NCBI RefSeq assembly: GCF_030816235.1
Contig: NZ_JAUSXT010000001.1
Span: 2,418,001-2,482,000, forward strand
Origin: Microbacterium sp. W4I4
Lineage (GTDB): Bacteria > Actinomycetota > Actinomycetes > Actinomycetales > Microbacteriaceae
Direction of reading: 5' to 3'
DNA: 64,000 nucleotides
Numbering within the stretch: the stretch's first letter is position 1; each line of letters begins with the position of its first letter. The notes beneath the pieces were generated by a model, which was not told the origin of the DNA, did not search any database, and worked only from the letters and a program-made list of their open reading frames with translations. A program made the translations under genes and the position numbers. Of this stretch, positions 7,039 through 16,928 are shown piece by piece.

Positions 7039-8169
7039 TCAGAGGCCCATTCCGCGCAGGGCGGACTCGAGCCTGGCGACCGTGCCGTCGACGTCGTCGA
7101 GCTTGTCGAGCCCGAACAGCCCGACCCGGAAGGTGCTGAACGACTCGGCCTCTCCGCAGTGCAGCGGCACGCCCGCGGCGATCTGCAGGCCCTGCTCGCG
7201 GAAGCGGGCACCGGTGCGCAGTGCGGGCTCCGTCGTGTGCACCACGACCACGCTCGGTGCGGCGAATCCGGCGGCGGCGACCGAGGGCAGACCGCGCGCG
7301 GCCAGCAGCTCGCGCACTCGGGAGCCGAGCTCGACCTGCGCCGCGCGCAGTGCGTCGAGCCCGCGGTCGCGGGTCTCGATCATCTGCGTGAGGTTGTGCG
7401 CGATCGAGTCGGTGGGCATGGTGGCGTGATACGCGGCGGATCCGTCGCGATAACCGTCCGAGATCGCCAGCCAGCGGTTCAGGTCCAGCGCGAAGCTGGT
7501 CGGAGTTCCGGATGCCACGGCATCCCGACCCTTCTCGCTGAGCATGACGTACCCCACGCCGGGCGTGCCGCTCCAGCCCTTCTGTGGGGCGCTGATGAGC
7601 ACGTCGACGCCGAGGTCGCGCATGTCGACCCACATCGCACCGGAGGCGATGCAGTCCAGAACGAGGACGCCGCCGACCTCGTGCACGGCGTCGGCGAGTG
7701 CACGCACGTAGTCGTCGGACAGAAGGATGCCGGCGGCCGTCTCGACGTGCGGGGCGAAGACCACCTCGGGCCGTTCGGTGCGGATGCTCTCGACGACCTC
7801 GTCGATCGGCGCGGGGCTCCAGACCGCCTGAGAGTCATCGCTGTCGGGGCGGGCGGTGCAGACCGTGACGGCGGACGCGATGGAGCCGGTCTCGAGGATC
7901 TGAGACCAGCGGTACGAGAACAGGCCGTTGCGCACGACGAGCGCCTTCTTGCCTGTGGCAAGGTGACGCGCGACGGACTCCATGGCGTAGGTGCCACCGC
8001 CGTTGATCACCACCGCGCTGTCGGCGCCGTAGGTGTCGCAGAGGATGCCGAGGGTCTGCTGCATCACGTCGACGAAGCGCGCCGACATGTGGTTGAGGGA
8101 GCGATCGGTGAAGACCACCGAGTACTCCAGCAGGCCGTCGGGGTCGATGTCAGCGCGAGGAAGATCCAT
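7039..8169 (-). CDS. Class V PLP-dependent aminotransferase (alanine-glyoxylate / serine type)
   Basis: 376-aa fold-type I aminotransferase. The PLP lysine is Lys197 in SAPQKGWSG, and the ring-stacking Asp is in VLDCIASGAM (Asp172). NGGGTYAMESVA binds phosphate. The C-terminal small domain is complete (RVGLFGLDKLDDVDGTV). The start MDLPRADIDP at 8169 is preferred because the longer reading frame is compositionally odd. Closest to alanine:glyoxylate/serine-pyruvate transaminases, but the amino donor is not determined. Upstream, TCCAC-GAA-GTGGA (8211-8223) is a short palindrome that could be an operator. The divergent gene is a NUDIX protein 190 bp away. Confidence 0.88.
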   Translation of the reverse strand: MDLPRADIDPDGLLEYSVVFTDRSLNHMSARFVDVMQQTLGILCDTYGADSAVVINGGGTYAMESVARHLATGKKALVVRNGLFSYRWSQILETGSIASAVTVCTARPDSDDSQAVWSPAPIDEVVESIRTERPEVVFAPHVETAAGILLSDDYVRALADAVHEVGGVLVLDCIASGAMWVDMRDLGVDVLISAPQKGWSGTPGVGYVMLSEKGRDAVASGTPTSFALDLNRWLAISDGYRDGSAAYHATMPTDSIAHNLTQMIETRDRGLDALRAAQVELGSRVRELLAARGLPSVAAAGFAAPSVVVVHTTEPALRTGARFREQGLQIAAGVPLHCGEAESFSTFRVGLFGLDKLDDVDGTVARLESALRGMGL

Positions 8170-8360
8170 GTCACCAGGGTTGCACCGCGCGCGAGTTTCG
8201 GAAAGCTTCTTCCACGAAGTGGAGTGCGCGACGGCGGCAGGGGTTCGCGGGGCGCATCCCATCCCGCGCGCGGAAGCGGCCATCCGAGCCCTGCGAAGCA
8301 CCCGCGCAGCGGCGGCCGGCGGTTCTGATCACGATCGGCGCCGCGGCTTACGCTGAAGGG

Positions 8361-8912
8361 GTGACCGCCGCCGAGGATTCCGCCGCCACCCTGCGCTCGT
8401 GGACGCCGATCCGCGAAGCGGACCGCCGCCTTCAGTGCGAGTACGTGGAGTTCGCCGACGAGCCCGCGCACACGCATCGGGAGACCTCGTCCGGGCAGCA
8501 TCTGACCGCGAGCGCGTTCGTCTTCGACGCGGCTCTCGAGCAGGTGCTGCTCTGCTTCCACGGCAAGGGCCGCTTTTGGGTGCAGCTCGGCGGTCACATC
8601 GAGCAGTCGGATGCGTCTCTGGCGGATGCCGCGCTGCGCGAAGCGCTCGAGGAGAGCGGTCTGGACCGGCTCACCCCGGTGCTCGGCGCCCCGGTCGATC
8701 TCGACCGCCATGCACTGTCATCCGGCTTCGGCAGCTGCCAGGTGCACTGGGACGTCGGCTTCGCGTTCATCGCCGACCCGGATGCGACGCCCCTGGCCAG
8801 CGAAGAGAGTGAGAGTGTCGCATGGTGGCCGGTCGCCGGCCTGCCCGAGGGCAGCGTGTCCGGGCTCGCCGGACGGATCGAGCGCGCGCTCGCGTCGATC
8901 AGCGCTGCGTAA
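8361..8912 (+). CDS. NUDIX hydrolase
   Basis: 183-aa protein with GTG start. The Nudix box is recognisable at about residues 78-102 (GGHIEQSDASLADAAL, REALEESGL), with Asp replacing the usual Glu after the first Gly-x5, so metal binding may be slightly atypical. The preceding AFVFDAALEQVLLCFHGKG matches the family core. TACGCT (8349-8354) lies 6 nt before the GTG, again suggesting a leaderless mRNA. Its stop lies only 5 bp from the stop of the convergent membrane-protein gene. Confidence 0.85.
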   Translation: MTAAEDSAATLRSWTPIREADRRLQCEYVEFADEPAHTHRETSSGQHLTASAFVFDAALEQVLLCFHGKGRFWVQLGGHIEQSDASLADAALREALEESGLDRLTPVLGAPVDLDRHALSSGFGSCQVHWDVGFAFIADPDATPLASEESESVAWWPVAGLPEGSVSGLAGRIERALASISAA

Positions 8913-8917
8913 CGCCC

Positions 8918-9370
8918 TCAGGCGCTGCGCAGCGGATGCCGCATCCGGTCGCCGAAGAGCCAGCCGAATCCGACGATGATCAGCACACCGTCAACAGCGT
9001 GCAGGAACCCGAACCACCTGCTCACTCCGAAGCCCAGCCCCACGAGCAATCCCTGCACGAAGTACAGCAGCAGGAACAGCACAAGTGGAATGACCCACAC
9101 GCGCCAGTTGGCTCTGGACAGCAGGCCGAGGATCAGCAGCACAGCAGCGATCCCGTAGAGGACCATGCCGTTGATGCCATGCGGTTCGAACGCCGCCATG
9201 CCCCACGCCTGATCGCCGGGCTTCTCCTCCGCACCCCAGAAGCCGAGGGCGGCGAGTGCCACCTGCAGCAGGCTGAGGATGAGGCCGAGCAGCGCGACCC
9301 ATTTGAAGATCTGATCGCATATGACCCGCCAGCCTGCGACGGCCGTGCGCGTCTTTCCGTTGGAACTCAT
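8918..9370 (-). CDS. Four-TM membrane protein of unknown function
   Basis: 150-aa integral membrane protein with four hydrophobic segments (about 25-45, 70-86, 90-112, 118-138), a short cytoplasmic N-terminus (MSSNGKTRTAVAGWRVICDQ) and a basic C-terminus (DRMRHPLRSA). The ATG at 9370 is preceded by GGAAAGGAA. The layout resembles small DUF6220-type membrane proteins, but that family call is tentative. Monocistronic, convergent with the NUDIX gene. Confidence 0.7.
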   Translation of the reverse strand: MSSNGKTRTAVAGWRVICDQIFKWVALLGLILSLLQVALAALGFWGAEEKPGDQAWGMAAFEPHGINGMVLYGIAAVLLILGLLSRANWRVWVIPLVLFLLLYFVQGLLVGLGFGVSRWFGFLHAVDGVLIIVGFGWLFGDRMRHPLRSA

Positions 9371-9512
9371 CTGCGATGTTCCTTTCCGGCGCCAGCCGAT
9401 CCGAAGAAGCGGTCGGGCCCTGTGACTTCACTCTCGTGGTCGTCGGGGTTCCGGCTGGCCGGGGCAAACGCTACTCTTCCGACGGCGCGAGCACCACAGG
9501 TCCTCAGAAAAC

Positions 9513-9542
9513 AAGAAGACCCCGCCGAGGCGGGGTCTTCTT
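9513..9542. terminator. Bidirectional terminator beside the tRNA genes
   Basis: Perfect 14-bp inverted repeat AAGAAGACCCCGCC / GGCGGGGTCTTCTT with a 2-base centre (a slightly larger loop in practice). A-rich sequence precedes it and T-rich sequence follows. It would end the tRNA-Ile/tRNA-Ala transcript coming from the right. Confidence 0.85.
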
Positions 9543-9560
9543 CACTGTCTCAACACAGTG

Positions 9561-9633
9561 TGGAGCCTAGGAGATTCGAACTCCTGACATCCTGCTTGCA
9601 AAGCAGGCGCTCTACCAACTGAGCTAAGGCCCC
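9561..9633 (-). tRNA. tRNA-Ala(TGC)
   Basis: 73-nt cloverleaf. Acceptor stem GGGGCCT pairs with AGGCTCC and includes the G3:U70 wobble that defines alanine tRNA. The D arm is GCTCAGTTGGTAGAGC, the anticodon loop CTTTGCAAG gives TGC, and the T arm contains GTTCGAATC. CCA is not encoded. Confidence 0.97.
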
Positions 9634-9661
9634 GGACGGGTATTCATTTGGGAGAAAACTG

Positions 9662-9735
9662 TGGGGCTACCAGGACTTGAACCTGGGACCTCTTCATTAT
9701 CAGTGAAGCGCTCTAACCACCTGAGCTATAGCCCC
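9662..9735 (-). tRNA. tRNA-Ile(GAT)
   Basis: 74-nt cloverleaf. Acceptor stem GGGGCTA pairs with TAGCCCC, anticodon loop CTGATAA reads GAT, and the T loop is GTTCAAGTC. It lies upstream of tRNA-Ala in the direction of transcription, 28 bp apart, the usual actinobacterial Ile-Ala pair near gyrA. Confidence 0.97.
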
Positions 9736-9777
9736 GTCAACCTCCAAGACTTTACCGGATCCGACGGGTCAAAGCGA

Positions 9778-9810
9778 ATCGAGCCCGGCCTCTCGCCGGC
9801 CGGGCTCGAT
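9778..9810 (-). terminator. Hairpin downstream of the DUF4097 gene
   Basis: ATCGAGCCCGGC and GCCGGGCTCGAT form a 12-bp perfect stem around a 9-base loop, 14 bp after the DUF4097 stop. No strong T tract follows, so it may be an intrinsic terminator of the T-poor kind common in high-GC Gram-positives. Confidence 0.65.
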
Positions 9811-9823
9811 CCGGTGTCGACGG

Positions 9824-10627
9824 TCAGTCGGCGGCGGGGTGCAGCCGGACGGATCCCGCGGATACGGACGCGGTGATCCGGTTCGCGCTGTTCGGACTCT
9901 GCTGCAGGTGGCTGTCCAGGGAACCGGCACTGACCTCCTGCCGCAGGTCATACTGCTCGTCGGGCAGGGTGAGGTCCAGAGCACCCGCTGAGACCTCGAT
10001 CGCGACCTCGGACGGCACGGTGTCGAGCGTGGCGACGATGCGTCCTGCGTTGACCGTGAACTCAGCCGTCCGCACGTCGCCGAGGTCGATGTCGGCTCGG
10101 CCGGCATTCAGTTCGGCGTCCAGGTCACGAGCAGTTCCGTTCAGGTTCAGCGAACCGGCATTCAGGTTCACATCCAGCTCCCCGAAGTCTCCGTCGACCG
10201 ACAGCGAGCCCGCCTGCAGCGTGAAGTCAGCGTCGATTCCGCTCAACCGGTCGGGCAGGACCAGCGTCGCCCGCTGGTCACCCCGCATCCAGTCCGGACG
10301 GAACCAGTCGAAGCCGTTCTGCGGTCCTCGGACCTTGAGCTCGTCACCATCACGGCTGAGCGACCAGCCGTTCGATGACCCGCCGTCGATCTGCAGCTGC
10401 GCCTCCTCGGCGCCGGTGCGGAACTCCACCGTCACCTCGGCCGCATCCACGTTCAGATCGAGCGAGGTCACACCCTGGGTGTCAGCCTGCAGCGATCCGG
10501 ACTGCGCGCCCATCCCGCTCACCCCGGCCACGGCGGCAGTCGCTCCGGTGCCCAGCAGCACCACGCCGCCGAACACCGCCAGCACTACCGTCAGTGCGCC
10601 GATGCTCTTCTTCGTCGTGCCGTTCAT
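9824..10627 (-). CDS. DUF4097-family beta-repeat membrane protein
   Basis: 267-aa protein with one N-terminal membrane segment (about 10-33) and a long exported beta-strand repeat domain. Repeated short blocks such as FTLQAGSLSVDGDFGELDVNLNAGSLNLNG are typical of DUF4097 / LiaF-adhesin-like proteins. Its ATG overlaps the stop of the response regulator (ATGA), so it is the third gene of a kinase-regulator-effector operon. By analogy with LiaFSR-like systems it may be a sensor partner or envelope-stress effector; that role is inference. Confidence 0.82.
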   Translation of the reverse strand: MNGTTKKSIGALTVVLAVFGGVVLLGTGATAAVAGVSGMGAQSGSLQADTQGVTSLDLNVDAAEVTVEFRTGAEEAQLQIDGGSSNGWSLSRDGDELKVRGPQNGFDWFRPDWMRGDQRATLVLPDRLSGIDADFTLQAGSLSVDGDFGELDVNLNAGSLNLNGTARDLDAELNAGRADIDLGDVRTAEFTVNAGRIVATLDTVPSEVAIEVSAGALDLTLPDEQYDLRQEVSAGSLDSHLQQSPNSANRITASVSAGSVRLHPAAD

Positions 10628-11340
10628 CGCACGCCTCCCTGGTTGTCGCGGCCCGCGTCGACGGAGCCGTTGTTCTCGATATGGGCGAGTGCAGCCAGCA
10701 CTCGTCGGTTGCCGTCTTCGGGATCCAGTCCCAGCTTCTGGAAGATCGAGGTGATGTGCTTCTCGACGCTGGCCTCGCTGAGGAACAGCAGGCCGGCGAT
10801 CGATGCGTTGGACTTGCCCTCCGCGATCAGCGCGAGCACCGTGCGCTCCCGCTCGGTGAGACGCATCATCCGCTCGTCACGGTTGCGTCGGGTGAGCAGC
10901 TGCGCGACGACCTCGGGGTCGAGCACCGTGCTGCCCGCCGCGATGCGCTGCACCGACTCCAGGAACTCGGCCACATCGGCGACCCGGTCCTTGAGCAGGT
11001 AGCCGATGGCGCCTCCCTGTGCCGATCCGCCCTTCGCCGGATGAGTCTGGGCCGTGATCAGTTCGCTGGCGTAGCGCTCCTCGACGTACTGGGACAGCAC
11101 CAGCAGCGGCACGGACGGATGGGCGGCGCGGATCTCCAGCGCGGCACGGATCCCCTCGTCCGTGAAGGTCGGAGGCAGCCGCACGTCGAGGATGCAGAGC
11201 TCGGGGTCCTTCTCGGTGACGGCGTCCATCAGTCCGTGAGTGTCGGGGAGGGCGGCGACCACCTCGTGGCCGGCGTCCTCGAGCAGGCGGACCAGTCCCT
11301 CGCGGAGGAGAACCGAGTCCTCGCAGATCAGGATGCGCAT
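10624..11340 (-). CDS. NarL/LuxR-family response regulator
   Basis: 238-aa DNA-binding regulator. The receiver domain (1-135) has acidic pocket residues E7/D8, phosphoacceptor Asp52 (CILDVRLPP) and Lys in GYLLKDR. The LuxR-type helix-turn-helix near the C-terminus reads LTERERTVLALIAEGKSN and SEASVEKHITSIFQKLGL. Between YASELI and GYLLKDR there is an extra stretch (TAQTHPAKGGSAQGGA) of about ten residues compared with the usual NarL loop, enlarging alpha4-beta5. It overlaps the kinase gene by 13 bp and the DUF4097 gene by 4 bp. Targets unknown; autoregulation is likely. Confidence 0.92.
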   Translation of the reverse strand: MRILICEDSVLLREGLVRLLEDAGHEVVAALPDTHGLMDAVTEKDPELCILDVRLPPTFTDEGIRAALEIRAAHPSVPLLVLSQYVEERYASELITAQTHPAKGGSAQGGAIGYLLKDRVADVAEFLESVQRIAAGSTVLDPEVVAQLLTRRNRDERMMRLTERERTVLALIAEGKSNASIAGLLFLSEASVEKHITSIFQKLGLDPEDGNRRVLAALAHIENNGSVDAGRDNQGGVR

Positions 11341-12689
11341 GGGACCGTCACCTCCAGGCTGGTCGGACCGCCGACGGGGCTGTCGAGACGGAACGTGCCG
11401 CCCGCGGCGAGCACTCGATTGGTGATGCCGTCGAGTCCGCCACCGGGCTGCACCTGAGCGCCGCCCATGCCGTTGTCCTCGACGCGTGCCCACAGGCCTC
11501 CGTCGCGACTGCGCACGACCACCCGGCACTCGCTGGCGCGGGAGTGCTTGGCCGCGTTGGTCAGCGACTCGGCGATCGCGAAGTAGACGGCGGCCTCGGC
11601 ATCCCGGCATCCGGCGCCGGTCCCGGTCAAGCCCGGCTCGATGCGCACGTCCAGCTGCACGGGGATGTGCGAGCGTCCGGCGAGGGCCGACAGCGCGGCA
11701 TCCAGTCCACGGTCGTCCAGCACTGATGTGTGGATGCCGCGAGCCAGCTGACGCAGCTCGGTGATGGCGGCCTTGGTGGAGGTGTGCGCCTCGTCGATAA
11801 GGGCCTTGGCGGCGACCGGGTCGGAGTCGATCTTCTGCTGCGCGAGCCCGAGGGTCATGCCGACGGAGACGAGCCGCGGCTGGACGCCGTCGTGCAGGTC
11901 GCGCTCGATGCGCGTGCGCTCCAGTTCGGCGGCGCGCACGGCGCCGGCGCGCTGGGCGGTGGTGGTCTGAACCCTGGCGGCCAGTTCGGCCTCGCGGTTC
12001 GGCACCACGAGGGTGCGGCTGAGCAGGCGGTGCAGCATCGCGAGTCCGATGATGCCGGCAGTGCAGGCGAGCACGCCGAGGATGCCGACGACCGGCGCCC
12101 ATTCGACGGCGACGTCGCTGCCGAGGGGACCTGCGGCGACGCCCTGGGTGTGCAGCGGGGTGAACGCGAAGAACGCCGACCAGATCGCGCCCCAGAACAG
12201 ACGGATCAGGAGTGCGCCGGCGATGCATGCGAGCACGAAGTTGACGATCACCCGCCACATCGGACCGTTGATCGACTGCTTGCCGACATTGCGGAGCCAG
12301 CCGCCGAAGCCGGGGTGGGTGCGTGTGGTCCACTGCAGGTCAGGGAGCTCCTCGCCGTACAGGCCGCTGACGCGACGCACCTCGAACCAGGCGACGCCGA
12401 ACAGTGCGTACACCAGTCCGAGCAGGATGAAGATGCCGATGCCGAAGACGAACAGCATCCCGAGTCCGACGCCGAGCATCGCGCTCAGTGCGGCGAGAAT
12501 GCCGGAGCCGACCACTCCGAGAGCGGCGAGTTCGAGGATGGTGAGGAAGAGACGATGCGGACGCTTCGCCGTGTCGCCGGCAGTGGCCGGCTGGGAAGAG
12601 ATGGGGGCGGCCGGTCCGGCTGCGGGAGCGGCCACCTGCGGTGCCGCGGGCGGTGCCGGCGGCTGGGAAGGTGTCGGATTCGTGGTCAT
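11328..12689 (-). CDS. Sensor histidine kinase (HisKA_3 type)
   Basis: 453-aa membrane kinase, cognate to the overlapping regulator. A Pro/Ala-rich cytoplasmic N-terminus (about 1-50) is followed by four or five membrane segments to about residue 215, a short helix, and the dimerisation/phosphoacceptor motif ERTRIERDLHDGVQPR with His266. The HATPase domain follows (ESLTNAAKHSRA N box; VEDNGMGG G1 box; GGGLDGITNRV). There is no large extracellular sensor domain, so the signal is probably sensed in or at the membrane. The start at 12689 is supported by TAGCTT (complement of 12697-12702) 7 nt upstream, a leaderless arrangement. Confidence 0.92.
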   Translation of the reverse strand: MTTNPTPSQPPAPPAAPQVAAPAAGPAAPISSQPATAGDTAKRPHRLFLTILELAALGVVGSGILAALSAMLGVGLGMLFVFGIGIFILLGLVYALFGVAWFEVRRVSGLYGEELPDLQWTTRTHPGFGGWLRNVGKQSINGPMWRVIVNFVLACIAGALLIRLFWGAIWSAFFAFTPLHTQGVAAGPLGSDVAVEWAPVVGILGVLACTAGIIGLAMLHRLLSRTLVVPNREAELAARVQTTTAQRAGAVRAAELERTRIERDLHDGVQPRLVSVGMTLGLAQQKIDSDPVAAKALIDEAHTSTKAAITELRQLARGIHTSVLDDRGLDAALSALAGRSHIPVQLDVRIEPGLTGTGAGCRDAEAAVYFAIAESLTNAAKHSRASECRVVVRSRDGGLWARVEDNGMGGAQVQPGGGLDGITNRVLAAGGTFRLDSPVGGPTSLEVTVPCAS

Positions 12690-12808
12690 GTCAACAAAGC
12701 TACGGTGCCCCGCGAGATCGCGACACGGAGGCACCCGGACACCCTGGTTCGGGTTTTCCCTACTCTCGGTCGCCCGCTCGAGGTGCGCGAGGTGGTTCAC
12801 TGGGCACC

Positions 12809-13531
12809 ATGACGGATTCCGACGCCACTCACGCCGCCGAACCTCATGGCGGTGGCGTGAGTCAGAAGCTCAACTGGCTGCGCGCCGGCGTGCTCGGAGC
12901 CAATGACGGCATCGTCTCGGTGGCATCGCTGGTGGTGGGCGTCGCTGGCGCCACGACCGACAATGCGGCGCTGCTGATCGCGGGCCTTGCCGGCCTGGTC
13001 GGCGGGGCGATCTCGATGGCGCTGGGCGAGTACGTGTCTGTGAGCAGCCAACGCGACTCGGAGCAGGCCCTCATCCACGAGGAGCGCGAAGAGCTGCGCA
13101 CCATGCCCGAGGAGGAGCTCGCCGAACTCACCCAGTTGTACCGCGACCGCGGTCTCAGCGAGCAGACCGCCCACCGGGTGGCGGTCGAGCTGACCGAGCA
13201 CGACGCCCTCGCCGCTCACCTGGAGGTGGAACTCCGCATCGATCAGAACGACCTGGTGAACCCCTGGCACGCCGCGGTCTCGTCGGCGATCGCGTTCACG
13301 ATCGGTGCGCTGCTGCCCCTGCTCGCCATCCTGCTCCCACCTCCCGAGTGGCGCGTGCCCGTCACCTTCGCCGCCGTGCTCATCGCCCTCGCCGCAACCG
13401 GCACGATCGCCGCCAAGGTCGGCGGCTCGAGTCCGGTCCGTGCATCCGCCCGCCTGGTCATAGGCGGCGCGCTGGCCCTGCTCGCCACCTGGCTGATCGG
13501 CACCCTCCTAGGCACCACCGGCGTCGTGTAG
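12809..13531 (+). CDS. VIT1/CCC1-family transporter
   Basis: 240-aa membrane protein of the vacuolar iron transporter family, which moves Fe2+ or Mn2+ out of the cytoplasm. It has the hallmark first helix LRAGVLGANDGIVSVASLVV, then GGAISMALGEYVSVSSQRDS, a charged helical hairpin (about 85-140: EREELRTMPEEELAEL) that corresponds to the metal-binding domain, and three C-terminal helices. The ATG at 12809 is the first in frame after the divergent kinase promoter. Ion specificity is not shown by sequence alone. Confidence 0.9.
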   Translation: MTDSDATHAAEPHGGGVSQKLNWLRAGVLGANDGIVSVASLVVGVAGATTDNAALLIAGLAGLVGGAISMALGEYVSVSSQRDSEQALIHEEREELRTMPEEELAELTQLYRDRGLSEQTAHRVAVELTEHDALAAHLEVELRIDQNDLVNPWHAAVSSAIAFTIGALLPLLAILLPPPEWRVPVTFAAVLIALAATGTIAAKVGGSSPVRASARLVIGGALALLATWLIGTLLGTTGVV

Positions 13532-13603
13532 GGCTTTCCTCTCTCCCCAACTCAGCCTGCGAGCTCGGCGAAGCTCGAGCCCCCTCGTGCAGCTGAGGAC
13601 GGA

Positions 13604-13683
13604 GAAATCCCTCTTTCGAGAGCATCGGGGAGGGACCCACGAAGTGGGAGGGGCACCCGTTCTGCGAACGAAAGAGGGATTTC
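13604..13683. repeat. Intergenic hairpin repeat, family A, copy 2
   Basis: Outer arms GAAATCCCTCTTTCG (13604-13618) and CGAAAGAGGGATTTC (13669-13683) pair over all 15 bases. The core (AGCATCGGGGAGGGACCC, ACGAAGTGGGAGGGGCACCC, GTTCTGCGAAC) matches copy 1 except for compensating base changes in its small stems. Lies between convergent VIT and DUF3566 genes and could act as their bidirectional terminator. Confidence 0.87.
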
Positions 13684-13711
13684 GGAGTCCGACCCACCGG
13701 CCGGAGAGAAC

Positions 13712-14116
13712 TCAGTTCGACATGAAACCGACGAGCAGCCCGCCCGTCACCTTCACCGCCAGGTTGTAGATTCCGGCGACGACAGCGCCGAGCACCGTGA
13801 AGACGATGAGGTTCAGGATCGAGACGACCGCGCCGAACGCCATCACCTGCGGCAGCCCGATGAGGCTCTGCAGGTCGACCGCCCCGTCGCTGACGGAGTC
13901 GAGGATCTCGCCCGCCTGGCTGATCACGTTGGTGGCCTGCAGCACCATGAAGATGAGGAAGAAAGACACCATCGTGACGATCGCGAGGGCCACCGCTCCG
14001 AGGAACGACAGCTTCACCGCGGACCAGAAGTCCACGTAGACCAGGCGCAGCCGGACCTGCTTGCCACCGCTCTTGCGGGTGGACTTCTTGGCCAGCTTGT
14101 CTGCGACGGTGCTCAT
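13712..14116 (-). CDS. DUF3566 membrane protein
   Basis: 134-aa protein of the DUF3566 family, which in actinobacteria lies directly downstream of gyrA. A basic N-terminus (KLAKKSTRKSGGKQVRLRLV) precedes two long membrane segments (about 35-60 and 92-120), with YVDFWSAVKLSFLGAVAL as the family hallmark. It begins 3 bp after the gyrA stop on the same strand, so it is probably co-transcribed. Function unknown; links to cell-division or septal membrane proteins have been proposed only for relatives. Confidence 0.88.
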   Translation of the reverse strand: MSTVADKLAKKSTRKSGGKQVRLRLVYVDFWSAVKLSFLGAVALAIVTMVSFFLIFMVLQATNVISQAGEILDSVSDGAVDLQSLIGLPQVMAFGAVVSILNLIVFTVLGAVVAGIYNLAVKVTGGLLVGFMSN

Positions 14117-14119
14117 CGA

Positions 14120-16759
<2,640 letters not shown>

Positions 16760-16791
16760 GTGTCTTCTCTTCGGTACTCGGTGCCGGGATC

Positions 16792-16870
16792 GAGGATGCC
16801 GCTTCGCTCGCAGAGGCGGGTCCCTCCCGCTTCGCGGGGCCCTCCCGATGCTCGCTCACGCGGCATCCTC
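16792..16870. repeat. Intergenic hairpin repeat, family A, copy 3 (inverted)
   Basis: Outer arms GAGGATGCCGC (16792-16802) and GCGGCATCCTC (16860-16870) are perfect complements. The core is in the opposite orientation to copies 1 and 2 (CGCTCGCAGAGGCGGGTCCC, TCCCGCTTCGCGGG, CCCTCCCGATGCTCGC). Lies between the gyrB stop and gyrA start. Confidence 0.85.
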
Positions 16871-16928
16871 AGTCCCTCATGTTCTGAAGTTGTGTCACCG
16901 CCGAGATCAGCGGTGGGTGTGTAAAGGG

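Noticed and set aside
8211..8223. TCCAC-GAA-GTGGA as an operator
   Set aside because: Five-base arms are too short to claim in GC-rich DNA; recorded only as a note with the aminotransferase gene.
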